Source: Exiguobacterium sp. TNDT2 (GTDB lineage Bacteria; Bacillota; Bacilli; Exiguobacteriales; Exiguobacteriaceae). Taken from it: 64,000 nucleotides of DNA. The notes beneath the pieces were generated by a model, which had not been told where the DNA came from, searched no databases, and was given only the letters and a program-made list of their open reading frames with translations. Shown piece after piece: positions 1-8,505 of this stretch. Location: assembly GCF_003331145.1 (NCBI RefSeq), contig NZ_QLVE01000006.1:62001-126000 (forward strand), in the 5' to 3' direction. Each line of letters begins with the position of its first letter. The stretch's first letter is position 1. The position numbers were made by a program, and so were the translations under genes.

Positions 1-1
1 G

Positions 2-1660
2 TTGAGACGAACGAAAAAACGGCTTGGCGAGATGCTCGTCGAGGCGGGAATCATCACGCAAGAGCAGCTAGACGAAGCCCTTTCGCAAAAGCGAACCGGA
101 GAGAAACTCGGGGATGCACTCATGCGATTGAATTACTTGACCGAGACGCAATTGATTCAAGTGTTGCACGAACAATTGAACGTGCCGATCATTGCCCTAT
201 ATTCTCAAGATATCAACGTGACGGTGACAAAGCTCGTGCCGAAAGCGATTGCTCAAAAGCACGACATCATGCCGATCGACCTTCAAGGCAATACCCTTCA
301 TATCGCGACGGCAGACCCGCTCGACTTGATTGCGATTGACGACGTGCGCCTGCAGACCGGGATGAACATCGAGGTCGGCATCGCCACGCGTGAACAAATC
401 CGTAAGACGATCAGCCGGTACTACGAGATGGATGCCTCGCTCATCGAGATTTTAAAAGAAGAAGCGCCCGAACTCGAAAAGGAAGAGACGGTCTCTCGCG
501 ACGACGCACCGGTCATCCGGCTCGTCAATCAGCTGTTTTTGAGCGCGATTGACCAACGGGCCTCGGATATCCACTTCGACCCGCATGAGAAGCAGCTCCA
601 CGTCCGCTTCCGGGTCGACGGAGACTTGCGCACCGAAGCAGTCTATCCGAAAAAAATTCAAAGTGTCATGCTGACGCGATTAAAAGTAATGAGTAATCTC
701 GATATTACCGAGAGCCGTCTGCCGCAAGACGGTCGCATCAAATATACGCTCCGGGAACGTCCCTATGACTTTCGGGTGTCGAGTTTGCCGACGATGTATG
801 GCGAAAAGATCGTCATCCGGGTACTCGATTCGTCAGAAGGATTGACGGATTTGACAAAACTCGGGTTCGGGGACCAAAACGAACGGTTGTACCGGGAGAT
901 GCTGAAACGTCCGAACGGCATCATTCTCATCACGGGGCCAACAGGTTCCGGAAAATCCTCGACGTTATACGCTTCATTGAAGGAATTGAACGATGAGTCA
1001 AAAAACATCATCACAGTCGAGGACCCGGTCGAGTATCAGCTCGACGGCATCAACCAAGTCCAAGTCAATGCAAAAGTCGGATTGACGTTCGCTTCAGGTC
1101 TGCGCTCGATTTTAAGGCAAGACCCGAACATCGTCATGGTCGGGGAGATTCGAGACACGGAGACGGCCGAGATTGCCATCCGCGCGTCGCTCACCGGTCA
1201 CTTGGTGTTGTCGACGCTGCATACGAACTCAGCGATCAGTTCGATCACCCGACTCATCGATATGGGCGTCGAGCCGTTCCTCGTCGCCGCCTCGACCTCA
1301 GGGCTCGTCGCCCAGCGGCTCGTCCGTCGCGTCTGTCGCGACTGCGGGCACGAACAGCCCGTCTCGAAACGAGAACAGGAGCTATTCACGGCAGAAGGTG
1401 TTCCCATCGACCATGTCATTCGAGGCAACGGCTGTGCATCCTGTAACTTCACCGGATACCGAGGCCGCCTCGCGATCCATGAAGTCGTACCGATTGATGA
1501 AGGGCTACGTCGGATGATTATGAACCAAGCGACCGAGGCCGAGATGGCCGACTATGCGAAGCAAGCGGGTGTCCGCTTCCTGCTCACCGATGGACTTGAA
1601 AAAGTCGCGCTCGGCTTGACGACGACCGAGGAAATCTTAAGAACAGTCATAACGGAGTGA
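2..1660 (+). CDS. pilB: Type IV pilus assembly ATPase PilB (GspE/PulE family)
   Basis: Cytoplasmic hexameric ATPase that powers pilin polymerisation at the pilus base. The N-terminal MshEN/GSPII_E_N-type region (about residues 1-150) is followed by the secretion ATPase core. Walker A GPTGSGKSS lies near residues 311-319 and the Walker B-like segment MVGEIRD near 378-384. Two CxxC pairs (CRDC about 445, CASC about 478) form the zinc site typical of PilB/GspE. At 552 aa the length is normal for the family. The TTG at position 2 gives a natural N-terminus (MRRTKKRLGEML), but the upstream ribosome binding site lies outside the window, so the start is unproven. It is followed after 4 bp by pilT and heads the pilus operon. 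Confidence 0.93.
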   Translation: MRRTKKRLGEMLVEAGIITQEQLDEALSQKRTGEKLGDALMRLNYLTETQLIQVLHEQLNVPIIALYSQDINVTVTKLVPKAIAQKHDIMPIDLQGNTLHIATADPLDLIAIDDVRLQTGMNIEVGIATREQIRKTISRYYEMDASLIEILKEEAPELEKEETVSRDDAPVIRLVNQLFLSAIDQRASDIHFDPHEKQLHVRFRVDGDLRTEAVYPKKIQSVMLTRLKVMSNLDITESRLPQDGRIKYTLRERPYDFRVSSLPTMYGEKIVIRVLDSSEGLTDLTKLGFGDQNERLYREMLKRPNGIILITGPTGSGKSSTLYASLKELNDESKNIITVEDPVEYQLDGINQVQVNAKVGLTFASGLRSILRQDPNIVMVGEIRDTETAEIAIRASLTGHLVLSTLHTNSAISSITRLIDMGVEPFLVAASTSGLVAQRLVRRVCRDCGHEQPVSKREQELFTAEGVPIDHVIRGNGCASCNFTGYRGRLAIHEVVPIDEGLRRMIMNQATEAEMADYAKQAGVRFLLTDGLEKVALGLTTTEEILRTVITE

Positions 1661-1664
1661 AGAG

Positions 1665-2699
1665 ATGATCCATCAATCGATAGAAGCTATATTGACGAAA
1701 GCGGTCGAACAACGTGCGTCAGATATTCATTTGACCGCCGGCTCACCGCCGATCATTCGGGTCGACGGAAGCCTGGTCACGATGGGTGACGAGAAAGTGC
1801 TGCCTCACCAAATCGAGGTGTATTTAAAAGAGATTATGACCGAAGAGATGCGAGGCCGTCTCGAGATGCAACGCGATCTCGACTTCTCGTTCGGTGTTCC
1901 GCGTGTGTCTCGTTTCCGAGTCAACACGTATTACCAACGGGGCACGGTCGCCATAGCGTTCCGATCCATTTCCGGGGAAATCCCGACGATGAACGAACTC
2001 GACTTGCCCCAAGTGCTAAAGCGATTGATCGAGAAACCGTATGGGCTCATCCTCGTCACTGGACCGACGGGGTCAGGGAAATCGACGACGCTCGCCGCGA
2101 TGATCCATGAGATCAATCGGACGCAGCGTAAACGTATCATCACGCTCGAGGATCCGATTGAGTATTTGCATTCACATGACCAGAGCATCGTCGACCAACG
2201 TGAGATCGGTTCAGATGTGATGAAGTTTGTCGACGGCCTCCGTGCCGCACTCCGACAAGACCCGGACGTCATTTTACTAGGAGAGATGCGTGACCTCGAG
2301 ACGATCTCGACGGCGATGACGGCCGCGGAGACGGGTCACCTCGTCATGGCGACGCTCCATACGTCGAGTGCGATGTCGACGGTCAGCCGAATCATCGATG
2401 CTTTTCCGGCCGAACAACAAGACCAGATTCGGACCCAACTCGCCAATGTGCTTCTCGGTGTCGTCAGTCAGCGCCTATTCCCGCGTGTCGATGTCCCGAA
2501 AGGGCGGGTCGCCGCGATGGAGATTATGCTTGGTAATCCAGCTGTCGCCAACTTGATCCGGAATGAGAAGGAGTTCCAACTTCCGACCGTCATTCAAACG
2601 AACCGGCAAAACGGGATGCAGACGATGGACATGGCGATCGAGCAGCTCGTCCGTCAAGGCGTCATCAACCCGAACGCCGTACCAAATGAGGAGAGGTGA
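1665..2699 (+). CDS. pilT: Twitching motility/pilus retraction ATPase PilT
   Basis: Hexameric ATPase that depolymerises the pilus and drives twitching. The N-terminal PAS-like region carries the typical ASDIHLTAGSPP motif. Walker A GPTGSGKST is near residues 132-140, and Walker B is in ILLGEMRD near 200-207. The His box is in ATLHTSSAMSTV. The 344 aa match normal PilT length (about 340-360). It starts 4 bp after pilB with a GAAGAG-like ribosome binding site overlapping the pilB stop. A dedicated retraction ATPase argues for a dynamic type IV pilus rather than a Com pseudopilus, because B. subtilis-type comG operons have no PilT. Confidence 0.94.
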   Translation: MIHQSIEAILTKAVEQRASDIHLTAGSPPIIRVDGSLVTMGDEKVLPHQIEVYLKEIMTEEMRGRLEMQRDLDFSFGVPRVSRFRVNTYYQRGTVAIAFRSISGEIPTMNELDLPQVLKRLIEKPYGLILVTGPTGSGKSTTLAAMIHEINRTQRKRIITLEDPIEYLHSHDQSIVDQREIGSDVMKFVDGLRAALRQDPDVILLGEMRDLETISTAMTAAETGHLVMATLHTSSAMSTVSRIIDAFPAEQQDQIRTQLANVLLGVVSQRLFPRVDVPKGRVAAMEIMLGNPAVANLIRNEKEFQLPTVIQTNRQNGMQTMDMAIEQLVRQGVINPNAVPNEER

Positions 2700-2703
2700 C
2701 TAA

Positions 2704-3921
2704 ATGGCCATCTTCCAATACGAAGGCAAATTGCTGAACGGCAAACGCAAGAAAGGGCGAATTACCGCGCTCTCGCTCCGTGAGGCGAAAGAAAAGCTGC
2801 GCCAAGAATCGATTCTCGTCACCGAACTCGCTGAACTCGAGTCGACAGGATTGAACAAAGAAGTCAACTTGCTCCCGGAGCGGGTCAAAATTGAACATTT
2901 GATTATGTACGTGCGTCAGTTCGCCACGCTCATCCGGGCCGGTGTGCCGATTGTGCGAGCGACTTCGATTTTACGCGTTCAAACCGAATCGAAAATGTTG
3001 AAGAAGACGCTCAGTCAAATCGAGGATGATTTACGAGAAGGGATTGCTTATTCAGAGGCGATCAAGAAACACCCGCGCGTGTTCTCGAACTTTTTCAGCT
3101 CGATGGCACTTGCGGGCGAGGCGAGCGGAAACTTAGAAGAAGCGCTCGACCAAATCGGGCTCCAGCTCCAGAAACAGTATGACGTGAAACGAAAAGTCAT
3201 CTCGGCTTTGACGTATCCGCTCGTCGTGTCAATCGTTGCGATTGGGGTCGTCGCGTTCCTCATGGTGAACGTCGTCCCGACCTTCGCGAGCATCTTCGGA
3301 CAGCTCGGCGGGGAGCTCCCTCTCATCACGCGTATCGTCGTCGCCGTGTCAGATTTCATCGCGGCCTATTGGTGGCTCATCTTCGGCGGGGCGATTCTCG
3401 CATTGCTTATCTTCACGTGGATGTTAAAGCGCGACAAAGAGCGGTATGTGATTGATGGATTGCTATTAAAGATGCCGATTTTTGGGCCGATCGTCTTGAA
3501 GTCACAGATTGCGTTGTTGACGCGAAGTTTGGCTGTCTTACTTCAGGCGGCGGTTCCGATTTTAACGGCAATCGAGATTACCGAGAAAATCGTCTCAAAC
3601 CGTGTCATTCGAAAAGGACTCGGCCAAGCCCGCAACATGATGGCCCAAGGGATTCCGCTCCATGAACCGCTTGAGCGGAATGACAGTTTCCCGCCGCTCA
3701 TGACGCAAATGATTGCGGTCGGAGAAGAGAGCGGAGATTTGGACTCGATGTTGAACGAGGTCGCGGAGTTCTACGAGACCGAGGTCGAGACGACGACAGA
3801 CCGATTAAAATCGATTATTGAACCGCTGTTAATTGTCGTTTTAGCGAGCATTGTCGGGGTCATCGTTATCGCGATTGTCGTCCCGATGTTCCAAATTTAT
3901 GGGGATATCCAAAATCAGTAG
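2704..3921 (+). CDS. pilC: Type IV pilus inner-membrane platform protein PilC
   Basis: Polytopic platform protein (GspF/PilC/ComGB family) that couples the ATPases to the growing pilin fibre. Two T2SSF domains are visible (about residues 65-195 and 265-395). Hydrophobic helices lie near residues 165-190, 215-240 and 375-400. The conserved EEALDQIG and EESGDLDSML helices repeat in the two halves. At 405 aa it is the usual length. It starts 4 bp after pilT with a GAGGAGG ribosome binding site at the end of pilT. Confidence 0.93.
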   Translation: MAIFQYEGKLLNGKRKKGRITALSLREAKEKLRQESILVTELAELESTGLNKEVNLLPERVKIEHLIMYVRQFATLIRAGVPIVRATSILRVQTESKMLKKTLSQIEDDLREGIAYSEAIKKHPRVFSNFFSSMALAGEASGNLEEALDQIGLQLQKQYDVKRKVISALTYPLVVSIVAIGVVAFLMVNVVPTFASIFGQLGGELPLITRIVVAVSDFIAAYWWLIFGGAILALLIFTWMLKRDKERYVIDGLLLKMPIFGPIVLKSQIALLTRSLAVLLQAAVPILTAIEITEKIVSNRVIRKGLGQARNMMAQGIPLHEPLERNDSFPPLMTQMIAVGEESGDLDSMLNEVAEFYETEVETTTDRLKSIIEPLLIVVLASIVGVIVIAIVVPMFQIYGDIQNQ

Positions 3922-3929
3922 AAATTTCT

Positions 3930-3949
3930 TAGTTTATGCAGATAAACTA
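3930..3949 (+). other. 8-bp perfect inverted repeat (weak attenuator or processing hairpin)
   Basis: TAGTTTAT (3930-3937), loop GCAG, ATAAACTA (3942-3949), followed by CTTTTC. The stem is AT-rich with a short T stretch, so termination would be weak. It sits just after pilC and before the pilin promoter. It could lower read-through or protect the pilBTC transcript 3' end. Confidence 0.4.
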
Positions 3950-3950
3950 C

Positions 3951-3979
3951 TTTTCAACGCCAAATTTTGAATGTATAGT
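3951..3979 (+). promoter_or_regulatory. Candidate SigA promoter for the major pilin gene
   Basis: -35 TTTTCA (3951-3956), 17-bp spacer, -10 TATAGT (3974-3979). It lies in the 140-bp gap between pilC and the pilin gene and would give the pilin its own, higher expression, as expected for the major structural subunit. Confidence 0.5.
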
Positions 3980-4061
3980 AAAATTGTTCTACTAGATTTA
4001 GTACTTCAGTAATGAATCCGGCACAAAATACAGCAAACTACACAAAAGGGGAGAATGAATC

Positions 4062-4550
4062 ATGTTAGAGAAAATGAAAATGATTTGGCAAGATGCCAAA
4101 CAATTGAAAGATGAGCGCGGACTCACACTCGTCGAGTTGCTCGTCGTCGTCGTCATCTTAGGAATTATCGCAGCCATCGCGGTTGTCGCGATTGGTGGGA
4201 TTATCGAGAACTCGAAGAAAGATGCGATGGTGGCTGACGCGAAGCAGATGGTGAGTGCGGCGAAATTATATACAGCTTCTAACCCAGTTAAAAAAGACGC
4301 ACCTGTTGAATTGGTTTTTGTAGGCAGTGAGAGTACAGGGGCTACTAAGGCAGATGGTTCACAATACATTTCACAACTCCAAGATCCATTTGGAACAGAT
4401 TATACAACTGCTTTAGTGAAAATCACGGAAAATGGCGGGAAATATACTTACACTACTACTTTAGTTGGATCAAAGTTTAAAATTGAGAATAAAGGTGAAA
4501 CTTCTCTTAACAAAGAAAGTTCAAACCTGACTGCTGTAACTTCACCATAA
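4062..4550 (+). CDS. Type IV major pilin precursor
   Basis: Prepilin with a 20-residue positively charged leader ending in Gly20, then mature LTLVELL with Glu at +5 (residue 25), the class III signal cut by PilD. The hydrophobic alpha1-N helix spans about residues 21-45. The remainder (to 162 aa) is a small globular domain without a cysteine pair. ATG 4062 is preceded by AAAGGGGAG. The first third uses the GC-rich codons of the neighbours, whereas about 4270-4550 is visibly AT-richer (TCT, ACT, GTT, AAA codons). This suggests recombination or diversifying selection in the exposed part. The following terminator and preceding promoter make this a separately expressed subunit. Confidence 0.93.
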   Translation: MLEKMKMIWQDAKQLKDERGLTLVELLVVVVILGIIAAIAVVAIGGIIENSKKDAMVADAKQMVSAAKLYTASNPVKKDAPVELVFVGSESTGATKADGSQYISQLQDPFGTDYTTALVKITENGGKYTYTTTLVGSKFKIENKGETSLNKESSNLTAVTSP

Positions 4551-4561
4551 TGTGTATTAAT

Positions 4562-4600
4562 CCGGCTGGCGCTGGGCACTCGCTCAGCCTAGCCGGTTTT
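4562..4600 (+). terminator. Imperfect hairpin terminator after the pilin gene
   Basis: Outer stem CCGGCT (4562-4567)/AGCCGG (4591-4596), with an inner GCTGGGC/GCTCAGC stem, then TTTTCTGTTTTT. The T run is interrupted, so partial read-through into pilD is likely. Such attenuation would set a high pilin to low peptidase ratio. Confidence 0.7.
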
Positions 4601-4641
4601 CTGTTTTTGGCATATACTTACAAGTAAGGAAGTGACCTTGA

Positions 4642-5394
4642 TTGGTTGAACTTATAGGACTCATATATAGCCTCGTCCTCGGGGCCGTCATCACGTCATT
4701 CACGAACGTCGTCGGGCTCCGCGTGCCACGCCAACAGTCCATCGTCACACCGCGCTCGCACTGCCCGTCATGCGGACACGTCTTGTCTGCTTGCGAACTG
4801 ATCCCGATTTTCGGTTATGTGTTCCTGCGTGGGAAATGTCGCGGCTGTGGCGGGCGGATCGCGCCGACGTATCCGCTCTTTGAATTGCTCGGAGCGGTCG
4901 GGTACGCCTATAGTTTTTGGCTGTATGGGTTTAGCCTCACGACGCTTCTCGCGTTCGTCTTCATGTCGACGCTTCTCGCTTTGGCGATGTCGGACTTGTC
5001 GACAATGCTCGTGCCGAACGTCATCTTGCTGTTCACGGCACCGGTCCTCATGTTGCTCGCTTATAGCGCAGGTGTGGTCTGGTGGAGCCCGCTCGCCGGA
5101 GCGGCGCTCGGTTTTTCCGTTCTGGCCACCGTATTTTTCGTATCCAAGGGGGGACTCGGCGCAGGTGACGTCAAACTATTTACGGTAATCGGGCTCGTGC
5201 TCGGACCGCGCGACGTCCTCGTCGCCTTATTTTTATCGAGCTTGATTGGAGCAGTCGTCGGACTGACGCTCATCGGCTTGAAACGGATGAATCGGAAACA
5301 GCCGATTCCGTTCGTGCCGTCGATCGCACTCGGCACGATGCTGACGTTTTGGTTCAGCGAACGATTTTTTGATTGGTATTTTGATTTGATGTAG
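4642..5394 (+). CDS. pilD: Prepilin leader peptidase/N-methyltransferase PilD (A24 family)
   Basis: Membrane aspartic protease that cleaves the pilin leader after Gly and methylates the new N-terminus. The N-terminal cytoplasmic zinc domain has CPSC and CRGC pairs (about residues 34-37 and 68-71). Catalytic aspartates are in MSDLSTMLVPN (about residue 118) and GLGAGDVKLF (about residue 176). Six to eight membrane helices are predictable by eye. The start is TTG 4642: AAGGAAGTGA lies about 8 nt upstream and an alternative TTG at 4638 stops at once. Presence of both methylation-domain cysteines and both aspartates suggests a fully bifunctional enzyme. It is followed 12 bp later by pilM. Confidence 0.93.
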   Translation: MVELIGLIYSLVLGAVITSFTNVVGLRVPRQQSIVTPRSHCPSCGHVLSACELIPIFGYVFLRGKCRGCGGRIAPTYPLFELLGAVGYAYSFWLYGFSLTTLLAFVFMSTLLALAMSDLSTMLVPNVILLFTAPVLMLLAYSAGVVWWSPLAGAALGFSVLATVFFVSKGGLGAGDVKLFTVIGLVLGPRDVLVALFLSSLIGAVVGLTLIGLKRMNRKQPIPFVPSIALGTMLTFWFSERFFDWYFDLM

Positions 5395-5406
5395 GGGGAA
5401 ACCAGC

Positions 5407-7044
5407 ATGAGCCGGTCTATAGAGAAAGGAACGGTCGCGTATTTCTCGTTCGATGCGCTCAGCATCCACGGGGCCGTGATTAAACAAGGCGTCTTCAAGC
5501 GAAGCGCTTCTGTCCAGTTAGCGAAAGGTGCTTACGCAGGGGGACGCATTGAAGACGAGAACGCATTCGGTCTCGCCTTCGACGAACTGTGCCGCAAAAT
5601 TAAAGTACGAAAAGGGATGGTCTGCGCCGTGGATATGGCTGAGACCGAAGTCTTATCCCGGAAAGTCGAGATTCCGTCGACAATCCCGAAAGATGAGATT
5701 CGAGGCTATCTGTTCATGGAGATTGGCAGTTCGATCATCTTGCCGTTCGACGACGTCGCCTTCGACTATGAGGTGCTCGGTGAGACGGACACGAAGACCG
5801 AGGTCATGCTCCACGCCGTCTCGGTCGATTTGACGAAAGCGATCCGCGCCTACATGAAGAAACGCGGGTTCCAATTGAAAAAAATCGTTCCGCGTCCGGT
5901 CGCCGTCGCGAACGGGGTGTCCCGTCTTGAAACGCTCGACCCGCTCAAATCGACGCTCCTCTGGCACGTGACGCCATTCGCGCACCAGTTGCTCGTCCTT
6001 GAGGAAGGACAGGTCCGGTTCATTCGTGCCATCGAGACCGACCTCCCGTACCGCGTCGAGACGACGGACGGACTGGTCACCTATACATATAACGGCTCCA
6101 ACGAGGCGTTTGCGAATCAGACGGACGAATGGTTGAATGAACTTTCCCGTTTTCTCGACTTTTATCGCTACTCGCTTCGGACGGATGGGCGCCCGATTGA
6201 TGAACTGATCATCTCTGGGACGGTCCCGAACCTTGACGACCTTGTCGAGACGATCGAGAGTGAGGCGATGGTACCGGTCAAACGGATTGCTGACCCGCTT
6301 CCGTTATCCCACGCAACGCCTCTGTCTCATCAGATGCTGCCGCTTCTTGGGATGGCGACGCTCGACAAGGAGCACGACGCCAACTTCATCAATTCGACCG
6401 ATGTGACGCTACGCTGGCCGCTCATCGCGAGTCTCCTTGCCCTTTTGATTGGTGGGGGAGCGACCGGCTACTTGTTTTATGAAGTGAACGAACTTCAACA
6501 GAACGAGGCTCAACTCGAGGAACAACTGCAACTTGTCCGGATTTACCAGACCGAACAAGTGAACTCGAAAGGTCAGCAAGTCGTCTCGCTCGATCAGACG
6601 GTAACGGCGCTCTCGGCCGAAGAAAAGTTAGCCGTGCCGGCGCTCCGGGCGTTGACCGAGCAATTGCCGCCGACAGGATACGTGTTGACGTATAACTACG
6701 CCGACGGTTCGCTCATGAGCGTGCGCACCCAGTTCGAGACGCTCGCCGATTTGAACGTGTTTCAACGTTCACTCATGAACGATGTGCGGTTTGAGAACGT
6801 CAAACTGCTCGGCGTGACGACCGAGACGAAAGAAGAGACGGGGCAAGAAGAGACGAACGCCGACACACCGTTCAGTCCAGGCGTGCTCGATTCCACGAAC
6901 GAACCGCTCCCGCGCTACATCGGCGAGTTCACCTTCACGTTCATCGATGCCGAACCGGAGACGCCGGAAGGGGAGACCCCAGATGACGAGCTACCGGACG
7001 GCGAGACAGAAGAAACGACCGATGAGGAGGTGGTGAGCGAATGA
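5407..7044 (+). CDS. pilM: PilM-PilN fusion, pilus alignment protein
   Basis: Residues about 1-325 look like PilM, the actin-like cytoplasmic ATP-binding protein of the pilus alignment complex. Residues about 335-357 form one membrane helix (LRWPLIASLLALLIGGGATG). It is followed by a coiled coil (about 358-395) and a ferredoxin-like PilN region with an acidic Glu/Asp/Thr/Pro tail (about 510-545). In most systems PilM (about 350 aa) and PilN (about 190 aa) are separate and PilN's N-terminus binds a groove in PilM. Here 545 aa equals the sum, so the two appear joined. The downstream PilO-like gene overlaps by 4 bp. The PilM assignment is firm; the PilN half rests on topology and position. Confidence 0.82.
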   Translation: MSRSIEKGTVAYFSFDALSIHGAVIKQGVFKRSASVQLAKGAYAGGRIEDENAFGLAFDELCRKIKVRKGMVCAVDMAETEVLSRKVEIPSTIPKDEIRGYLFMEIGSSIILPFDDVAFDYEVLGETDTKTEVMLHAVSVDLTKAIRAYMKKRGFQLKKIVPRPVAVANGVSRLETLDPLKSTLLWHVTPFAHQLLVLEEGQVRFIRAIETDLPYRVETTDGLVTYTYNGSNEAFANQTDEWLNELSRFLDFYRYSLRTDGRPIDELIISGTVPNLDDLVETIESEAMVPVKRIADPLPLSHATPLSHQMLPLLGMATLDKEHDANFINSTDVTLRWPLIASLLALLIGGGATGYLFYEVNELQQNEAQLEEQLQLVRIYQTEQVNSKGQQVVSLDQTVTALSAEEKLAVPALRALTEQLPPTGYVLTYNYADGSLMSVRTQFETLADLNVFQRSLMNDVRFENVKLLGVTTETKEETGQEETNADTPFSPGVLDSTNEPLPRYIGEFTFTFIDAEPETPEGETPDDELPDGETEETTDEEVVSE

Positions 7045-7748
7045 AACGTTCAACGATTTATTTGATTTTTACAATCTGTTTGTTCGCGGCGATCGCCGTA
7101 CCATCTTATTACGGCTATGAGTATTTCATACACCGTGGTAACGTCAAGTCGCTCGAACGGGAACTGTCGCTCGAACAGACGAAGCTCGAGCTGTTGCGTC
7201 AAGAAGGGGAGGTTGTCGACGTCGCCGACTCGCAACGTCTACAGACGCGTGTCCCGACTGAACCGGCACTCGATACGGTTGTCGAAACGTTGTCTCAGGC
7301 GAGCCAACTGTCGGACGTCCGTGTGACGAGTATCGCCTTCGCTGACGGTATCCTTGCTGAGTCAGAAGTCCCGGAAGACATCGACGAGCCGGAACCGAAC
7401 GACGTGAGCGCGACGGCTGAACCGGTCGAACCGGTCGAAATCACGCCGGTCAACGCCTCGTCGGTCCGCTCGACCGTATCGCTTCAAGCAGATACGTATG
7501 AGTCGCTCGTCTTGTTCCTCGAGTCGGTCGAGTCGATGAACCGGATTCATATCCTGCGTACGGTCCAGTTCACCGGACCGAGCGAGACGGGCCCGAATAC
7601 GACCGAGACGGCTGAGCCGCTCGAGTTCACGGTCGAACTCGACGCTTTCTACCGGCCAGACCTCGATCAACTTATCGACGATCGTTACGTACCGGCGCAG
7701 ACGTTCACCCCGAAAGACATCCCGGTGTACGATTATACGACGCCATGA
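7041..7748 (+). CDS. pilO: PilO-like pilus assembly protein
   Basis: A bitopic protein: short cytoplasmic N-terminus, one membrane helix (about residues 6-26), coiled coil (about 30-60), Pro/Glu-rich linker (about 105-140) and an alpha/beta C-terminal domain ending near residue 215. This is the PilO architecture that pairs with PilN. The ATG overlaps the pilM stop (ATGA), indicating translational coupling. No PilP or PilQ follows, as expected for a cell without an outer membrane. Sequence identity to PilO is too weak to prove by eye; position and topology carry the call. Confidence 0.75.
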   Translation: MKRSTIYLIFTICLFAAIAVPSYYGYEYFIHRGNVKSLERELSLEQTKLELLRQEGEVVDVADSQRLQTRVPTEPALDTVVETLSQASQLSDVRVTSIAFADGILAESEVPEDIDEPEPNDVSATAEPVEPVEITPVNASSVRSTVSLQADTYESLVLFLESVESMNRIHILRTVQFTGPSETGPNTTETAEPLEFTVELDAFYRPDLDQLIDDRYVPAQTFTPKDIPVYDYTTP

Positions 7749-7752
7749 TCCG

Positions 7753-7785
7753 AACGTCCCTTCAAAAAAGAAGGGGCGTTTTTTT
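7753..7785 (+). terminator. Rho-independent terminator ending the pilus operon
   Basis: AACGTCCCTT / AAGGGGCGTT stem around a CAAAAAAG loop (about 7753-7780), followed by a run of T. It separates the pilus operon from maf. Confidence 0.88.
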
Positions 7786-7798
7786 GAGGCGTCGCGGA

Positions 7799-7827
7799 TT
7801 GTAAACGCCTGCTCGTTTGCCTACAAT
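7799..7827 (+). promoter_or_regulatory. SigA-type promoter for maf-radC
   Basis: -35 TTGTAA (7799-7804), 17-bp spacer, -10 TACAAT (7822-7827), directly after the pilus-operon terminator and about 60 bp before the maf start. Confidence 0.65.
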
Positions 7828-7888
7828 CGACAGTGAAGTGTGATACGGGAAAGAAGCCCGTTACGCACATATGGAAGGAGTCGTTACA

Positions 7889-8476
7889 ATGAAAGCAACA
7901 CAGAAACGTGTCATCCTCGCCTCGATGTCGCCGCGGCGTACCGGGCTGTTGAGCCAGGCCGGAATCAATCATGAAGTCATCCCATCGAACGTCGTCGAAG
8001 GGGCGAACGGTCGGGAACATCCGGACGAATATGTCGGACGACTTGCCCGTGAAAAAGCGATGGACGTCGCCCGAGACAACCGTGACGCCGTCGTCATCGG
8101 CTCAGATACGGTCGTCGTCTTAGACGGGATGATTTTAGAGAAACCGAAAGACCGTGATGACGCGCGGGATATGCTACAGCGCCTATCGGGGATGACCCAT
8201 GAAGTACTCACCGGCGTCAGTATCATCGGACCCGAACGGCAGGACTTGTTCGTCACGACGACGTACGTCTCGTTCATCGACATCCCGAACACATGGCTCG
8301 ACGGCTATCTCGATTCGATGGAGCCGTACGACAAGGCCGGTGCCTATGGGATCCAAGGGTCGGGCGGTCTGTTCGTCGAACGGATCGATGGGGACTTTTA
8401 TAACGTCGTCGGTCTGCCGATTCGTCCACTCGTCGAGACGCTCGAACGACACGGGGTATCGCCGCGCTTTCTGTGA
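7889..8476 (+). CDS. maf: Maf-type nucleoside triphosphate pyrophosphatase
   Basis: House-cleaning enzyme that hydrolyses non-canonical or modified nucleotides (dTTP/UTP/m5UTP class), linked in Bacilli to septum control. The N-terminal substrate loop LASMSPRR (residues about 9-16) and catalytic SDTVV (about 72-76) are present. A start at 7871 is possible, but GGAAGGAG (7873-7880) is 8 nt before ATG 7889, which gives the family-like N-terminus MKATQKRVILAS. Next to radC-mreBCD, as in B. subtilis. The stop overlaps the annotated upstream extension of radC. Confidence 0.93.
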   Translation: MKATQKRVILASMSPRRTGLLSQAGINHEVIPSNVVEGANGREHPDEYVGRLAREKAMDVARDNRDAVVIGSDTVVVLDGMILEKPKDRDDARDMLQRLSGMTHEVLTGVSIIGPERQDLFVTTTYVSFIDIPNTWLDGYLDSMEPYDKAGAYGIQGSGGLFVERIDGDFYNVVGLPIRPLVETLERHGVSPRFL

Positions 8477-8505
8477 ATGAAGCGAAAGTTGGTGAAGGAA
8501 TGACC

